Positions 49,984 through 60,124 of a DNA stretch of 64,000 nt are shown one piece after another; the stretch's first letter is position 1; every line of letters starts with the position of its first letter. The notes beneath the pieces were generated by a model, which saw only the letters and a list, made by a program, of their open reading frames with translations, was not told the DNA's origin and made no database searches. The stretch is taken from the NCBI RefSeq assembly GCF_041916735.1, contig NZ_JAYRYY010000007.1; one strand, 5' to 3'. Source of the stretch: Zoogloea sp016790385 (GTDB lineage: Bacteria; Pseudomonadota; Gammaproteobacteria; Burkholderiales; Rhodocyclaceae). A program made the translations under genes and the position numbers.

Positions 49984-52923
49984 TCAGCTCTGACCGTTGT
50001 CCAGGCCCAGGGTTTCGAACTCGTCGGCCGGAACCGCGCGTGAAAACAGGAAACCTTGGGCGTAGTCGCAGCCGATCTGGCGCAGGAGGTCGCGTTGCAG
50101 TTCGGTCTCGACGCCTTCGGCAACGACTTTGAGGCCGAGCTTGTGGGCCATCACGACGATGGCCTCGCAAAGGGCGAAGTCGGCACTTTCGGGGGCCAGG
50201 TTGCGGGTGAAGGACTGGTCGATCTTGAGGATGTCGATGTCGAACTTCTTGAGGTAGGACAGGGACGAGTAGCCGGTGCCGAAATCGTCGATGGCCACGC
50301 CGATGCCTGCGTCGCGGAAACGTAGCAGGGTGTCGCGGATGCCCGGGTCGGTGCCCATCAGCAGGCCTTCGGTGATCTCGATCACCAGATTGCTGCCGGG
50401 CAGGCCGGCGGCCTGGAGGGTGTCGATCCAGCGCAGGAAGGTCTGTTCGCCGGAATTGAACTGGACCGGCGAGATGTTGATGCTGACCTGGAAATCCGGT
50501 CCGAGGATGCCACGCCAGCGCAGGGTCTGGTGTAGCACCTGTTCGAAGACCCACTCGCCCAGCTCGTGGATGGTGCCGGTGTCCTCGGCGATGGGGATGA
50601 AGGTGGCCGGGCTGACGAAGCCCTGGGTGGCGTGCTTCCAGCGGATCAGGGCTTCGGCCTTGGTGATGCGGCCGCTTTCCAGTTCGACGATGGGCTGGTA
50701 GTACACCTCCATCTGACCGGCGTCCAGGGCCCGCCGCAGTTCGCCGGCCAGGCGCACGCGCATTTCGGCGCTCTCCTGGAGAGCCCGGGTGAAGAAGCGG
50801 AAGCAGCCGCGCCCTGCATCCTTGGCCAGGTACATGGCCTGATCGGCGTGCTTGATAAGCTCGCTGATGCTGCTGCCGTCGGCCGGGTAAATGGCGATGC
50901 CAATGCTGGCGGAGACAAAGTGCTCGCTGCCATTGAGGTCGAAGGGGGCGGAGAGCTGGTCGATGACGTCCTGGGCGATGCGTCCGATGTCGGTGCCGCC
51001 ATTCAGCTCCGACAGGATCACCATGAACTCGTCGCCACCCAGCCGTGCCACCGTGTCGTAATCGCGAACGCTATGACGGATGCGGCTGGCCGCTTCCACG
51101 AGGAGCATGTCGCCGGCCTCGTGGCCTTGGGTTTCATTTACCTCCTTGAAGCGGTCCAGGTCGATGAAGAGCAGGCCGATCACGGTTTCGTCGCGCTGGG
51201 CCTTCTTGATCTCCCGTTCCAGGCGGTCATTGAAGAGGCGCCGGTTGGGCAGCTGGGTGAGGTGATCGTAGTTGGCCTGGGTCCAGATCAGGTTGTCGGC
51301 CTTCTTCTTCTCGGTGATGTCGGAGAACAGGATGACCCGCCGGTGTACGCCGTCGTCGCGGAATACGGTGCTCACCGTAATCCAGGCGATGAAGTTGCTC
51401 CCGTCGGCCCGCCGGCTGCATATCTCACCTTGCCAGCGGCCGCTGGACCGGACCGCGGCCCACAGGTCGCGGTAGGAGTCTTCGTCGAGCTGATCGCACT
51501 GGAGCAGGCGGGGCTCCCGGCCGGCCACGTCGCTGTGGCGATAGCCGGTGATCTCGCAGAAGGCCGGGTTGATCGTGAGTACGCGGTTATCCGCGTCGGT
51601 GATCATCACCGCCTCGGAGGTGTTGGCAAAAACGGTGGCGGCGAGGTGCAACTGCTCTTCGGCCAGCACGCGCTCGGTGATGTCCCGGTTGGTGCCCCGG
51701 GTGCCCAGGAAGCGGCCGCGAGCGTCGATCACCGGTTGGCACATGTGCTCGATCCAGCGCTCGGAGCCATCGCGGGCACAGATGCGAAAGGGGGCGAGGC
51801 GATGCCCGCCCGGGGTGACGATTTTTTCGTCGTGGTCCAGCCAGATGGGCAGATCTTCCGGATGGATGATCTTGCGCATCAGATCCGGGTCACCGATGAA
51901 GTCCACTGGGCCGTATCCGGAAACGTCCTGACAGGCCGGTGAGATGTAAAGGTAGTAGCCGTGGGGATCCACCCAGTATTCCCAGTTGGGTGAGTACTCG
52001 GCCAGGATGCGATATTTCTCCTTGCTCTCGGCCAGGGCTTCGTTGGCCTCATGGAGGGAGGCCATGCGCTCGTCCACCAGGTCTTCGAGGGAGCGTTGCA
52101 GGCGGCTCAGGTCCAGGTGGGTGCGCACCCGGGCACGCACTTCGTCAATGTCGAAGGGTTTGGTGATGTAGTCGGCGGCACCAATCGAGAAGCCCTGGAC
52201 CTTGTCCACCACACTGTCCACCACAGTCACGAAGATCACCGGGATGCGGCTACCCTCCGGGCTGGCCTTGATCCGGCGGCAGACTTCGTAGCCGTCCATC
52301 TCGGGCATGATGATGTCAAGCAGCACCAGGTCCGGCGGGTTGCTGCCGGTTGCCAGTTCCAAGGCCTTGCTGCCGTTGGGCGCCACCATGATGCGGTACT
52401 CGTCCTGGAGTGCGGTGGCCAGGCCATGGAGGTTTTCGGGGATGTCGTCCACCAGCAGCAGTGCGGGCTTGTCCTGACGGAGCAGGGCTTCGGCATCCAG
52501 ACCGACGGCGCTGCGGCGGCGGTGGCGGCGCAGCTCCAGCTGGTTATTGACGCGCAGGAGGAGCAGTTCGGGGTTGATCGGCTTGGTCACGTAGTCGGCC
52601 GCACCCAGGCGCAGCCCGACCGCCTCGTCGGCCGTTTCGGCCAGGGCGGTGACGAAGATCACCGGAATGTCGGCGGTGGCCGGATCGGACTTGAGGCGGT
52701 GCAGGACTTCGTAGCCGTCCATCCCGGGCATGCGGATGTCGAGCAGGATCAGGTCGGGTGCCGGCTGACGCAAGGCCAGCTCCAGCGCCTTGGGGCCGTT
52801 GGTGGCGACGATGACGGCAAAATCGTTGCGCAGGATGCCGACCAGGATGTGCAGGTTTTCGCTGACATCATCGACAACGAGGATCCGTGGCTTGGCCTTG
52901 TCAGGGGTAGGGGTGTCGCTCAT
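49984..52923 (-). CDS. REC-REC-PAS-PAS-GGDEF-EAL response regulator
   Basis: A 979-residue cytoplasmic signalling protein. Two receiver domains (about 12-130, phospho-Asp in LILLDIRMPGMDGYE; about 160-285, LVLLDIIMPEMDGYE) are followed by two PAS domains (about 310-560), a GGDEF domain (ARLGGDEFMVILSE) and an EAL domain (KAEALIRWKHA, DDFGTGYSSLSYLKKFD). All active-site motifs are intact, so it may both make and degrade c-di-GMP. The start overlaps the hybrid kinase stop (ATGA), so the kinase/HPt protein is its probable phosphodonor. Confidence 0.95.
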   Translation of the reverse strand: MSDTPTPDKAKPRILVVDDVSENLHILVGILRNDFAVIVATNGPKALELALRQPAPDLILLDIRMPGMDGYEVLHRLKSDPATADIPVIFVTALAETADEAVGLRLGAADYVTKPINPELLLLRVNNQLELRRHRRRSAVGLDAEALLRQDKPALLLVDDIPENLHGLATALQDEYRIMVAPNGSKALELATGSNPPDLVLLDIIMPEMDGYEVCRRIKASPEGSRIPVIFVTVVDSVVDKVQGFSIGAADYITKPFDIDEVRARVRTHLDLSRLQRSLEDLVDERMASLHEANEALAESKEKYRILAEYSPNWEYWVDPHGYYLYISPACQDVSGYGPVDFIGDPDLMRKIIHPEDLPIWLDHDEKIVTPGGHRLAPFRICARDGSERWIEHMCQPVIDARGRFLGTRGTNRDITERVLAEEQLHLAATVFANTSEAVMITDADNRVLTINPAFCEITGYRHSDVAGREPRLLQCDQLDEDSYRDLWAAVRSSGRWQGEICSRRADGSNFIAWITVSTVFRDDGVHRRVILFSDITEKKKADNLIWTQANYDHLTQLPNRRLFNDRLEREIKKAQRDETVIGLLFIDLDRFKEVNETQGHEAGDMLLVEAASRIRHSVRDYDTVARLGGDEFMVILSELNGGTDIGRIAQDVIDQLSAPFDLNGSEHFVSASIGIAIYPADGSSISELIKHADQAMYLAKDAGRGCFRFFTRALQESAEMRVRLAGELRRALDAGQMEVYYQPIVELESGRITKAEALIRWKHATQGFVSPATFIPIAEDTGTIHELGEWVFEQVLHQTLRWRGILGPDFQVSINISPVQFNSGEQTFLRWIDTLQAAGLPGSNLVIEITEGLLMGTDPGIRDTLLRFRDAGIGVAIDDFGTGYSSLSYLKKFDIDILKIDQSFTRNLAPESADFALCEAIVVMAHKLGLKVVAEGVETELQRDLLRQIGCDYAQGFLFSRAVPADEFETLGLDNGQS

Positions 52924-55900
52924 GGGGGTCCGACCAGTTGCGTTTTCAGGTCATTCAGCAGGGCGAGGGCTTCGTCAATCTCGAAAAGGTCGATCTTCTC
53001 GGCCACATCCCGCACCTGCGTCTCCAGCGGGCTTTCCGACATGCCGCTGCGCAACTCGGCCAGGGTCGCCTGGGCAGCCCCGAGGTCCGTCTCCAGTTGC
53101 GTCATCAGGCGTGTCACATGGGCGGCTATTTCAGGGTCGCTAAGGGCTGCGCCGGCCGCGTGCACCACCCGGGAGGGAGCCTCCAGCAGATCGATGTCAT
53201 CCATCACTCGGCTCAGCAGCCTGCGCATCTCGGCGAGGGACTCCGCGCCGGGCGCGTTCATCTGCTTGAGCTGGGCATCGATCGTGGCGATACAGGCAAA
53301 AAGCGCATCGGCCCCGATATTGCCACAGACGCCCTTCAGGGCGTGACAGTACTCTTCGGCCGCGCGCAAGGCGCCCTCGGCAAGGAGGCCGGCCAGCCGG
53401 TCCGGGGCATCGGCGTAACGGGCGCGGAAGCGCCGCAGTTGCTTGCGGTATGCCTCCGCATCGCCGCCAATACGGTGTACGGCACGAGTGGTGTCGAGGC
53501 TGTCCAGGGCGCGCAGATCGTCTGGGAGCGTGTCTTGCTGCTCGTCCGGGGTGGTCGAGGAGAGCGGAATGCGCAGCCATCGGGCCAGGGCATCCTGAAG
53601 GCGCTCGGGGGAAACGGGCTTGGTGATGTGGTCGTTCATGCCGGCCGCGAGGCTCTGCTGTTCGTCCCTGGCCATCGCGAGGGCCGTCATGGCAATGATC
53701 GGCAGTGTGCGGAAGCGCTCGCCACCGGCACGCCTGGCGAGGGCGCGGATGCGGCGCGTGGCTTCCAGCCCGTCCATCACCGGCATATGGATGTCCATCA
53801 GCACCGCGTCGTAGTTGCGCGCCTGCACCAGGGCAACCGCCTCCTGCCCATTCTCGGCGCAATCCACCTGTGTGTTCATGCGATGCAGGAGTTCGGTGGC
53901 GAATTCGCGGTTGATGTCGTTGTCCTCGACAAGCAGCAGGCGCGCCCCGCGGAAGTCGCAGATCCCCCCGCGCGGCGGGGCATTGTCGCTCTGTTCGAAC
54001 AGGCGGCCGCGGCCAAGGCAGGTGAGCAGCGTGTCGAGGAGGATGGAGGGTGATACCGGCTTGACCAGCAGGCCGGCCACCCCTGCCTGTTCGGCGGCGC
54101 GGATGACGTCCTGCCTCCCGTAGGCGGTCACCATGACCACTCTTGGCTTGGGTTGGATGGCGGGGTTGGCATGAATGCGCCGGATGACTTCGTCGCCGTT
54201 CATGGGGGGCATGCGCCAATCCATCAGCACGACGTCGAAGGGCCGCACGCTCTTGTCCTGAAGCATGCTCATGGCGGTGGCGCCATTGGAAGCGACGGCG
54301 GTTTCCAGGTGGAAGAAGCGCAGCATCTCGGCCAGGATCTCCCGGGATACCTCGTTGTCGTCCACCACCAGCACGCGGATGTCCTTGATAAGGGGGCTCG
54401 CCTGCTCGACCAGTCTTCGGGGGGCGGGGCGCGCCTCGCGCGCAATCTGGAGGCGCACGGTACAGCATACGGTGGTGCCCTTGCCCGGCGACGATTCCTC
54501 GATCCACAGGCGCCCGCCCATCATTTCCGCCAGGTGCTTGCTGATGGCCAGCCCCAGCCCGGTGCCGCCAAAGCGGCGTGTGGTGGTCTGGTCGGCCTGG
54601 GTGAACTTCTGGAACAGGCGCTGGACCACGTCGGGCGTCATGCCGATGCCGGTGTCGCGCACCGAGAAATGCAGTACCAGTTCGTCGTCTGTGCTCGACA
54701 GGCAGTGGAAGGCGAGTTCGACCTCGCCCTTGTCGGTGAACTTGATCGCGTTGTTGCACAGGTTGACCATGATCTGGCCCAGGCGCAGGGGGTCGCCCAC
54801 CAGCACAGGGGGTAGATTCACGTCATAACGGATCAGGAACTCGATGCCCTTCTGCTCGGCCTGCAAGCCGATGGCGTCCTTCAACTGCTCCAGGACGCTG
54901 TCCAGACCGAACTCGATGGATTCGATCTCGAGCTTTCCGGCCTCGATCTTCGAGAAATCGAGAATGTCGTTGATGATGCCGAGCAGGGAATGGGCGGCGC
55001 CCTGGGCCTTTGACAGATAGTTTTGGAGGCTTGGACTCAGTTCGGCGTTGAGTGCCAGGTAGAGCATGCCGATGATGGCGTTCATCGGCGTGCGGATTTC
55101 GTGGCTCATGGTGGCGAGGAAATCCGATTTCATCCGTGAGGCTTCTTCCGCCAGGGTCTTGGCGCGGATCATTTCCTCCAGCGCTTCCCGTTCGGCGGTG
55201 ATGTCTTCGATGATGCCGACCATGCCGCGGTCCGAATCGCCCGGGTCGATCACCCGCCGCGACAGGCGCACCCAGAAGCGATGGCCGTCCTTGGCGCGAA
55301 CGGGTATGTCGCGGCGCAGGGTTTCTCCGCGGGCGAGGCGTTCGGCGTCGCCGCCGTCGAGTTCGGCCGCGGGATCATCGGGTTCGGCAAGCCAGACGCG
55401 GGCGGGCTGCCCAAGCTGTTCGCCAGGCGCGTAGCCGAAAAGTTCGTCCAGGCGGCGATTGCTGTGAACAATCAGGCCGTTGCGCAAAAGGACGATGCCG
55501 ACGCTGGCCGAGTCGAACAGGGCCTGCAATTCGGCGGTACGCTCGGCGACACGCTGCTCAAGGCGTTCGTTGATGGCTTTCAGTTCGCTCTCATTGTCGG
55601 AAAGGCGCCGGTTGGTCGTGAGCAGAGCCTGATTGCGCTCCTCGATGGTCGTCAGCATGTCGTTGAACACCGCCACCAGGGCTCCGATCTCGTCCTTGCT
55701 CTCGGCGGCGGCGCGGATGCTGTAGTCCTTGCCGACGGAAATGGTCTGCATGGTGTGGGAGAGGCGTTCGATGGGGCCTGAGATGATGCGCTGCCAGCGG
55801 GTGGCCACCATCAGGGTCAGTGCCACCGTGGCGGCGGCTATGAGGCCGGCGAAGAGCAGGAAGTCTCGCCACAGCAGGTCAAGCTCCCGAAAGCTGGCTC

Positions 55901-56339
55901 GGATGAACACCGTGCCGATGGACGCCCCGCCCTCCATCACCGGCTCCTGGAGATGCAGGTACCCATCCACCTCGCTGGCCTGACTGCCTGTGTCTTTCAG
56001 GGAGGGAAAGCTGAAGGCTCTGTCCTCGCCACTGTCGTAGCGGGCAAAGACTTTTCCGTTGGCGTCATAAAGACAGGCGGCGGTGATCGGCCGCTTGACC
56101 TTGAGGGCGCCGAGGGTCTCGATGGCGACCTTGTCGTCGTTGAAGATCAGGGCCGCGGTGCTGCGGTCGGCGACGATGCGGGCGAGGGAGGAAAGATCCC
56201 GCACGAGTTCCTCCTTGACCCGCATCCTTTCATAAATGATGAAACCGGCAGCCTGGAGCAGCAGCGCCGCCAGGCTGGTGATGACGATGATCATCACCAG
56301 CTTGGTCTTGATCTGAAGGCCGTCGAAGAGGGTGCGCAT
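52920..56339 (-). CDS. hybrid sensor histidine kinase with two receivers and HPt domain
   Basis: A 1139-residue membrane kinase (BarA-like layout). Membrane segments at about 13-33 and 160-180 bracket a periplasmic sensor (about 35-158, IVADRSTAALIFND). HAMP (about 182-235), a coiled coil, PAS (about 265-385), HisKA with His near 412 (MSHEIRTPMNAIIG) and HATPase (NLCNNAIKFTDKG, GGTGLGLAISKHL) follow. Receivers are at about 650-770 (LMDWRMPPMNG) and 795-915 (LMDIHMPVMDG), then HPt with His near 998 (YCHALKGVCGNIG). Downstream lies its likely partner REC-GGDEF-EAL gene; upstream is a YfiR protein, a known regulator of c-di-GMP signalling proteins. Confidence 0.95.
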   Translation of the reverse strand: MRTLFDGLQIKTKLVMIIVITSLAALLLQAAGFIIYERMRVKEELVRDLSSLARIVADRSTAALIFNDDKVAIETLGALKVKRPITAACLYDANGKVFARYDSGEDRAFSFPSLKDTGSQASEVDGYLHLQEPVMEGGASIGTVFIRASFRELDLLWRDFLLFAGLIAAATVALTLMVATRWQRIISGPIERLSHTMQTISVGKDYSIRAAAESKDEIGALVAVFNDMLTTIEERNQALLTTNRRLSDNESELKAINERLEQRVAERTAELQALFDSASVGIVLLRNGLIVHSNRRLDELFGYAPGEQLGQPARVWLAEPDDPAAELDGGDAERLARGETLRRDIPVRAKDGHRFWVRLSRRVIDPGDSDRGMVGIIEDITAEREALEEMIRAKTLAEEASRMKSDFLATMSHEIRTPMNAIIGMLYLALNAELSPSLQNYLSKAQGAAHSLLGIINDILDFSKIEAGKLEIESIEFGLDSVLEQLKDAIGLQAEQKGIEFLIRYDVNLPPVLVGDPLRLGQIMVNLCNNAIKFTDKGEVELAFHCLSSTDDELVLHFSVRDTGIGMTPDVVQRLFQKFTQADQTTTRRFGGTGLGLAISKHLAEMMGGRLWIEESSPGKGTTVCCTVRLQIAREARPAPRRLVEQASPLIKDIRVLVVDDNEVSREILAEMLRFFHLETAVASNGATAMSMLQDKSVRPFDVVLMDWRMPPMNGDEVIRRIHANPAIQPKPRVVMVTAYGRQDVIRAAEQAGVAGLLVKPVSPSILLDTLLTCLGRGRLFEQSDNAPPRGGICDFRGARLLLVEDNDINREFATELLHRMNTQVDCAENGQEAVALVQARNYDAVLMDIHMPVMDGLEATRRIRALARRAGGERFRTLPIIAMTALAMARDEQQSLAAGMNDHITKPVSPERLQDALARWLRIPLSSTTPDEQQDTLPDDLRALDSLDTTRAVHRIGGDAEAYRKQLRRFRARYADAPDRLAGLLAEGALRAAEEYCHALKGVCGNIGADALFACIATIDAQLKQMNAPGAESLAEMRRLLSRVMDDIDLLEAPSRVVHAAGAALSDPEIAAHVTRLMTQLETDLGAAQATLAELRSGMSESPLETQVRDVAEKIDLFEIDEALALLNDLKTQLVGPP

Positions 56340-56357
56340 CGGTCTCAGGTTCCGGGC

Positions 56358-56906
56358 TCAGGGCACTGTCCGCGCCAGCTCAAGGAGCTTGGCGCTGATC
56401 CGCAGGTTGGCGTTACGTGCCGCATCCGGGTTGATCTCCAGCTTGATCTTGCCTCCTTCGGGGTACAGCCCCACGATGCCTCCGCCACGGGCAAAGCCGT
56501 CCTGGTCGCTCACCGTCAGTACCGCCTGGCCACGCAGCCGGGCTTGCAGTTCGGGCCAGCGCCTTTCAGGACGGCCCACGTAGAGAACCTGGCACTGGGC
56601 GGGGTCGAGGCTGCCATCACTGTCGACCCGCAGGGCGCGGTCTTTTATCTGCTTGCCGGCCAGGTCGTTGAGCAGCAGGGTGACGCCATCGCTGCCCGTG
56701 ACGCAGAGGCGCAGCGCGTCGGCGGGCAGACTCGGCCAGTCAACGAACTTGATGATATGGAAGACGTAGGCCGCCTTGATCTTGGTTTCAAGCTCGCTGG
56801 GCGGGGCAGCATGGATTGGCATCACGCCGGCGACCAGAAGGACGGCGATCCACCCGCGCAGGCGTTGCAGGGGCGAGCGGCTGGGGCGCTGTGTGCCGGG
56901 TTTCAT
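56358..56906 (-). CDS. YfiR-family periplasmic regulator
   Basis: A 182-residue exported protein of the YfiR (DUF4154) family. The signal peptide includes WIAVLLVAGVMPIHA; the domain starts KIKAAYVFHIIKFVDWP and has the GGGIVGLYPEGGKIKLEINPDAA signature near its end. In Pseudomonas, YfiR holds the diguanylate cyclase YfiN inactive from the periplasm. Here its likely partner is the sensor domain of the adjacent hybrid kinase, 18 bp downstream. The start MKPGTQRPS was chosen for the shorter, credible leader. Confidence 0.9.
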   Translation of the reverse strand: MKPGTQRPSRSPLQRLRGWIAVLLVAGVMPIHAAPPSELETKIKAAYVFHIIKFVDWPSLPADALRLCVTGSDGVTLLLNDLAGKQIKDRALRVDSDGSLDPAQCQVLYVGRPERRWPELQARLRGQAVLTVSDQDGFARGGGIVGLYPEGGKIKLEINPDAARNANLRISAKLLELARTVP

Positions 56907-56928
56907 CGCGACGGAAGTGTGGTGTCGC

Positions 56929-58980
56929 TCAGTAGCGGACGTCCACACCGACAAAAGCGTTGAAACCGGGGTCACGGAAATCGAAGGGCATGCGGTATTG
57001 CCGGTCGGTCAGGTTGTTCAGATCCAGCGTCAGGCGGACCTCCTGGCGGGCATTTTGAATCAAATCCGTATAAATGCGAGCGTTGATCAGACCGAAATGT
57101 CCGAAGGCCTGGCGGCTGCCGCGCGAGGTGCTGTCGTAATAGCGCCCAACCCAATGGTAATAGGCTTCGGCGTGAATATTGCCGGGAAAGTGCAGGGACA
57201 GGCCGGCGTTGGCCAGTTCGGACGGGGCGAAGGGGATCTCCGTGCCGTTGTGATCGGCATTGCTCGGGTCCTTGACCCGGGTGTGGGTGCGGGTCAGATT
57301 GGCGAACATGCTGAGCGTGGCCGACGGGCTGTAGTGGGCGTCCAGCTCGAAGCCCAGGGCGCGGGCGCTGCCGGCGTTCTCGGAGCGAACCTGGGAGGGG
57401 GCGGCGCTGACGATGTTGGTCACGATGGCGTCGCCGATGGTGTTGAGAAAGCCGCGCAGGTCGATGGCCAGCTCCCGGCTGGGCTGCCAGGCCATGCCCA
57501 GGTCGCGGCCGATGCCGCTCTCGGGTTTGAGGCCGGGGTTGGGCAGCTCGCCACTGGTGGCCGGTGATGAAACCGTGCCGCCGATCTGCTTGGCTGCCGG
57601 CGCCATGAAGCTGGAGCCGGCGTTGGCGTAGAAGGCCAGATCCGGCGCCATGTTGTAGCGGGTGCCCAGGCTCCACAGGTTCTTGCTCCAGCGGGCGGAC
57701 GTTGTAGCCGGGGTGTTGCCGCTGAGCAGGGCGTAGTCGTGTTCGAGCGTGTTGCGGCGCACGCCGCCGCGCAGGATCCATTCCTCGAGCTGGATCTTTT
57801 CCTGGATGAAATAGCCGGTGGAGCGGGCCTGGGCGCGATTCTCTGCCCGCGCCTTGGCGGCCGGGTCGCGTACATCGGTCTCGTAATCAACCCACTGGGC
57901 ATCCACACCCAAGGTGAGCAGGGCGCCTTGGCCGTGGCGATGACTGAGGGTCAGATCGATGGGGCGGATCGTCTGGCGGGTGTTCTCGTGATTGACCAGG
58001 GCCAGACTGGCGGGAAAGGCGTCGTTGGCGAAATTGCGATCGTAGCGCCGCTCGCCGTACTTGAACTGAAGGTGCCAGTCGCTTGCAAAGCTGTTGTTGT
58101 AGGCGAGGTTGAGGGTGTCGTAGTGATGTCCGAAATCCCGGTTCGGGCGGCCCATGTTGCCCTGATGGTAGGTGTGCTGGTAATACAGGGAGAGGGTGTG
58201 ATCCGGCCGGTCGAGGGCATGATTGAGCTTGAGGAAGAACTTGTCCTTCTCGTAGCGCGGTGACTGGGTGGTTTGCAGCCAGGAGCCCGGAACCCCGTAG
58301 GGCGTGTAATCGCTGCGCTCATGCCCGGCGCTGAGGATATAGCTGAGCTGGCCGGCCTTGCCCTGGGTGTAGGCGTTTCCGACATGGGTGGCCCAGGCGC
58401 CTGTGCCGGCGCGGAATCGGGTCAGCGGCGCGTCGACCCTGTCCTTGAGGACAAAGTTGGTGGTGCCGGCAAGCGGCGCCTGATTGCCGACGAAGTCCAT
58501 CGACAGGTAATTGGAATACAGCACCGAGGCCGGCCCTTTGTGCACCTCGATACGATCAATGGCCGCGCTGTCGAGACTCATTGCGTCCACAAAGGCATCG
58601 ATGGGTAGGCCGTCAAGCAGGTAGCTGTTGTACTTGGGGCCCAGCCCCGCATACGAGCCCCAGTTGGCATCGTTGCGCGACAGCACGTTCACAAACTGCC
58701 CCGAGGTGTGACGCATCAACTCGGCCAGATTGCGGTTGGGGGTGGGCAGGTGCTCGATTTCCTCGCTGCGCAGTACGACAATGCGCTGGGTCACGGTATC
58801 GGCCGATTGCCCCAGCTTGGTATCCGTCACCACCAGGTTGCCCAATTGCTCCAGGCTGGTGACCTCGACAAAGCCCGCCAGGGGCAGGTGCTCGATGCTT
58901 GCCGCGTCCCCGGATGTGGGGTCGGCCCTGACGAGGGAGGGCAACAGAAGCAGGACGGGGGCGATTCGAGGGAATTTCAT
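56929..58980 (-). CDS. TonB-dependent outer-membrane receptor
   Basis: A 683-residue receptor. The signal peptide is MKFPRIAPVLLLLPSLVRA, followed by a plug domain (about 60-180: EVTSLEQLGNLVVTDTKLGQSADTVTQRIVVL, NSYLLDGLPIDAFVDAMSLDSAAIDRIEVHKGPASVLY) and a 22-strand-type barrel ending in DPGFNAFVGVDVRY with the terminal aromatic. The substrate is unknown; no siderophore or cobalamin gene adjoins. It is first in the minus-strand set with YfiR and the kinase, suggesting that uptake or occupancy is reported to c-di-GMP signalling. Confidence 0.9.
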   Translation of the reverse strand: MKFPRIAPVLLLLPSLVRADPTSGDAASIEHLPLAGFVEVTSLEQLGNLVVTDTKLGQSADTVTQRIVVLRSEEIEHLPTPNRNLAELMRHTSGQFVNVLSRNDANWGSYAGLGPKYNSYLLDGLPIDAFVDAMSLDSAAIDRIEVHKGPASVLYSNYLSMDFVGNQAPLAGTTNFVLKDRVDAPLTRFRAGTGAWATHVGNAYTQGKAGQLSYILSAGHERSDYTPYGVPGSWLQTTQSPRYEKDKFFLKLNHALDRPDHTLSLYYQHTYHQGNMGRPNRDFGHHYDTLNLAYNNSFASDWHLQFKYGERRYDRNFANDAFPASLALVNHENTRQTIRPIDLTLSHRHGQGALLTLGVDAQWVDYETDVRDPAAKARAENRAQARSTGYFIQEKIQLEEWILRGGVRRNTLEHDYALLSGNTPATTSARWSKNLWSLGTRYNMAPDLAFYANAGSSFMAPAAKQIGGTVSSPATSGELPNPGLKPESGIGRDLGMAWQPSRELAIDLRGFLNTIGDAIVTNIVSAAPSQVRSENAGSARALGFELDAHYSPSATLSMFANLTRTHTRVKDPSNADHNGTEIPFAPSELANAGLSLHFPGNIHAEAYYHWVGRYYDSTSRGSRQAFGHFGLINARIYTDLIQNARQEVRLTLDLNNLTDRQYRMPFDFRDPGFNAFVGVDVRY

Positions 58981-59074
58981 CCTTGCATATACGGCCAGGG
59001 GCGGGCTTTCAGGAGTTTGGAAAATCCGCGAAACAAAATGTGACAATATCCCCCAAATCTTATATGGGTATGAA

Positions 59075-60124
59075 ATGAAGATCAAACGAACGTTCCTGCG
59101 TTTACTTGCCGGCGCCGGCGCAGCCGCTTGGCTGGCAGGTGTCCCCCAGGTCGCGGGTGCAGACGGCTTGCCGGCTTGTCTTGGCGAGGTCCAGCCCCTG
59201 GTTGTGTCCAGTCAGATGCCCTACGCGCTGGTGACGGTGGGCGGTCGGCAGGGTTACTTCGTGCTGGACTTCGGCGCCACCATGAGCACCATCACACCCC
59301 AGGCATTCTTCGGCCAGCTCAAGCCGCGGCCCGTGCCCGGGAGCGTCGATCGTTACGACGACTTCAGCTTTTTCGGCTCCTGGGGGCAAGTGCGTCTGCC
59401 TCTGGCAGGGCAGACGGGCCTCATTGGCAGCGTGCCCCAGGCCGGGATCATAGGTACCGATTTTCTGGCCTCGCACATATACACCCTGGACTATCCGGAG
59501 GGTCGCCTGTACCGATCCCGGCGCGGTGCCTTCTGCGCCGACAATGTGCTGGAGGCGGCGGGCTTTGTTTCCCTGAGCAGCCAGGACTATTACGCGGAAG
59601 GCTCCGGGGCGCTGAGCTGCCCCCGGGCGGGCGGCCCCGCCTGCCCCAACGTTCCGGCGGTGCCGATCCGCATCGGGCCGGTGGAGGCGGTGGCCCAGCT
59701 GGATACCGGCTATGACGACGGTACGCAGCCCCTTTCAGTCAATATCAATGTGGCCCTATTCGAGGCGCTGGGACGGGCGGGCATCCGGCTCCAGCCGAGG
59801 CCGGAGATATCCCTCCAGCTCACGACCTGCCAGCCCGGCGTAAGTGAACCGGTGGATGCCTGGCGCCTCCCGCCGGGTTCGGCCCTGGGTTTCGTGGGGC
59901 CGGCGGGTCGGGTCGTGCGTAGCGAGTCCGATGTCACCCTCTTCGTCAAGCGCACGCCGCCCGCCGCCCGGGTGTGCGGCGGCATCGGCACCTGGCCGCA
60001 ACCTGCCGCCCAACTTGGCGCCTCTTTCTTTGCCAGCGCCGCGCTGGTAGTCGATCCCTTCTCGGCAAGGGTGTGGTTCCGTGCGCCGGCCGCGGCTTCG
60101 TCTTCCCGGGGTGATCGTCCATGA
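59075..60124 (+). CDS. exported retropepsin-like protein
   Basis: A 349-residue protein with signal peptide (RLLAGAGAAAWLAGVPQVAGA). Two aspartic-protease-like motifs occur: FVLDFGATMSTIT (about residue 65) and VAQLDTGYDDGT (about 210), each with the hydrophobic-Asp-x-Gly pattern of retropepsin lobes. The first has Phe instead of Thr/Ser after Asp, which may lower activity. Four or more cysteines could form disulfides. It could be a periplasmic protease or an inactive relative. The stop overlaps the next start (ATGA). The leader has only a weak ribosome-binding site. Confidence 0.62.
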   Translation: MKIKRTFLRLLAGAGAAAWLAGVPQVAGADGLPACLGEVQPLVVSSQMPYALVTVGGRQGYFVLDFGATMSTITPQAFFGQLKPRPVPGSVDRYDDFSFFGSWGQVRLPLAGQTGLIGSVPQAGIIGTDFLASHIYTLDYPEGRLYRSRRGAFCADNVLEAAGFVSLSSQDYYAEGSGALSCPRAGGPACPNVPAVPIRIGPVEAVAQLDTGYDDGTQPLSVNINVALFEALGRAGIRLQPRPEISLQLTTCQPGVSEPVDAWRLPPGSALGFVGPAGRVVRSESDVTLFVKRTPPAARVCGGIGTWPQPAAQLGASFFASAALVVDPFSARVWFRAPAAASSSRGDRP

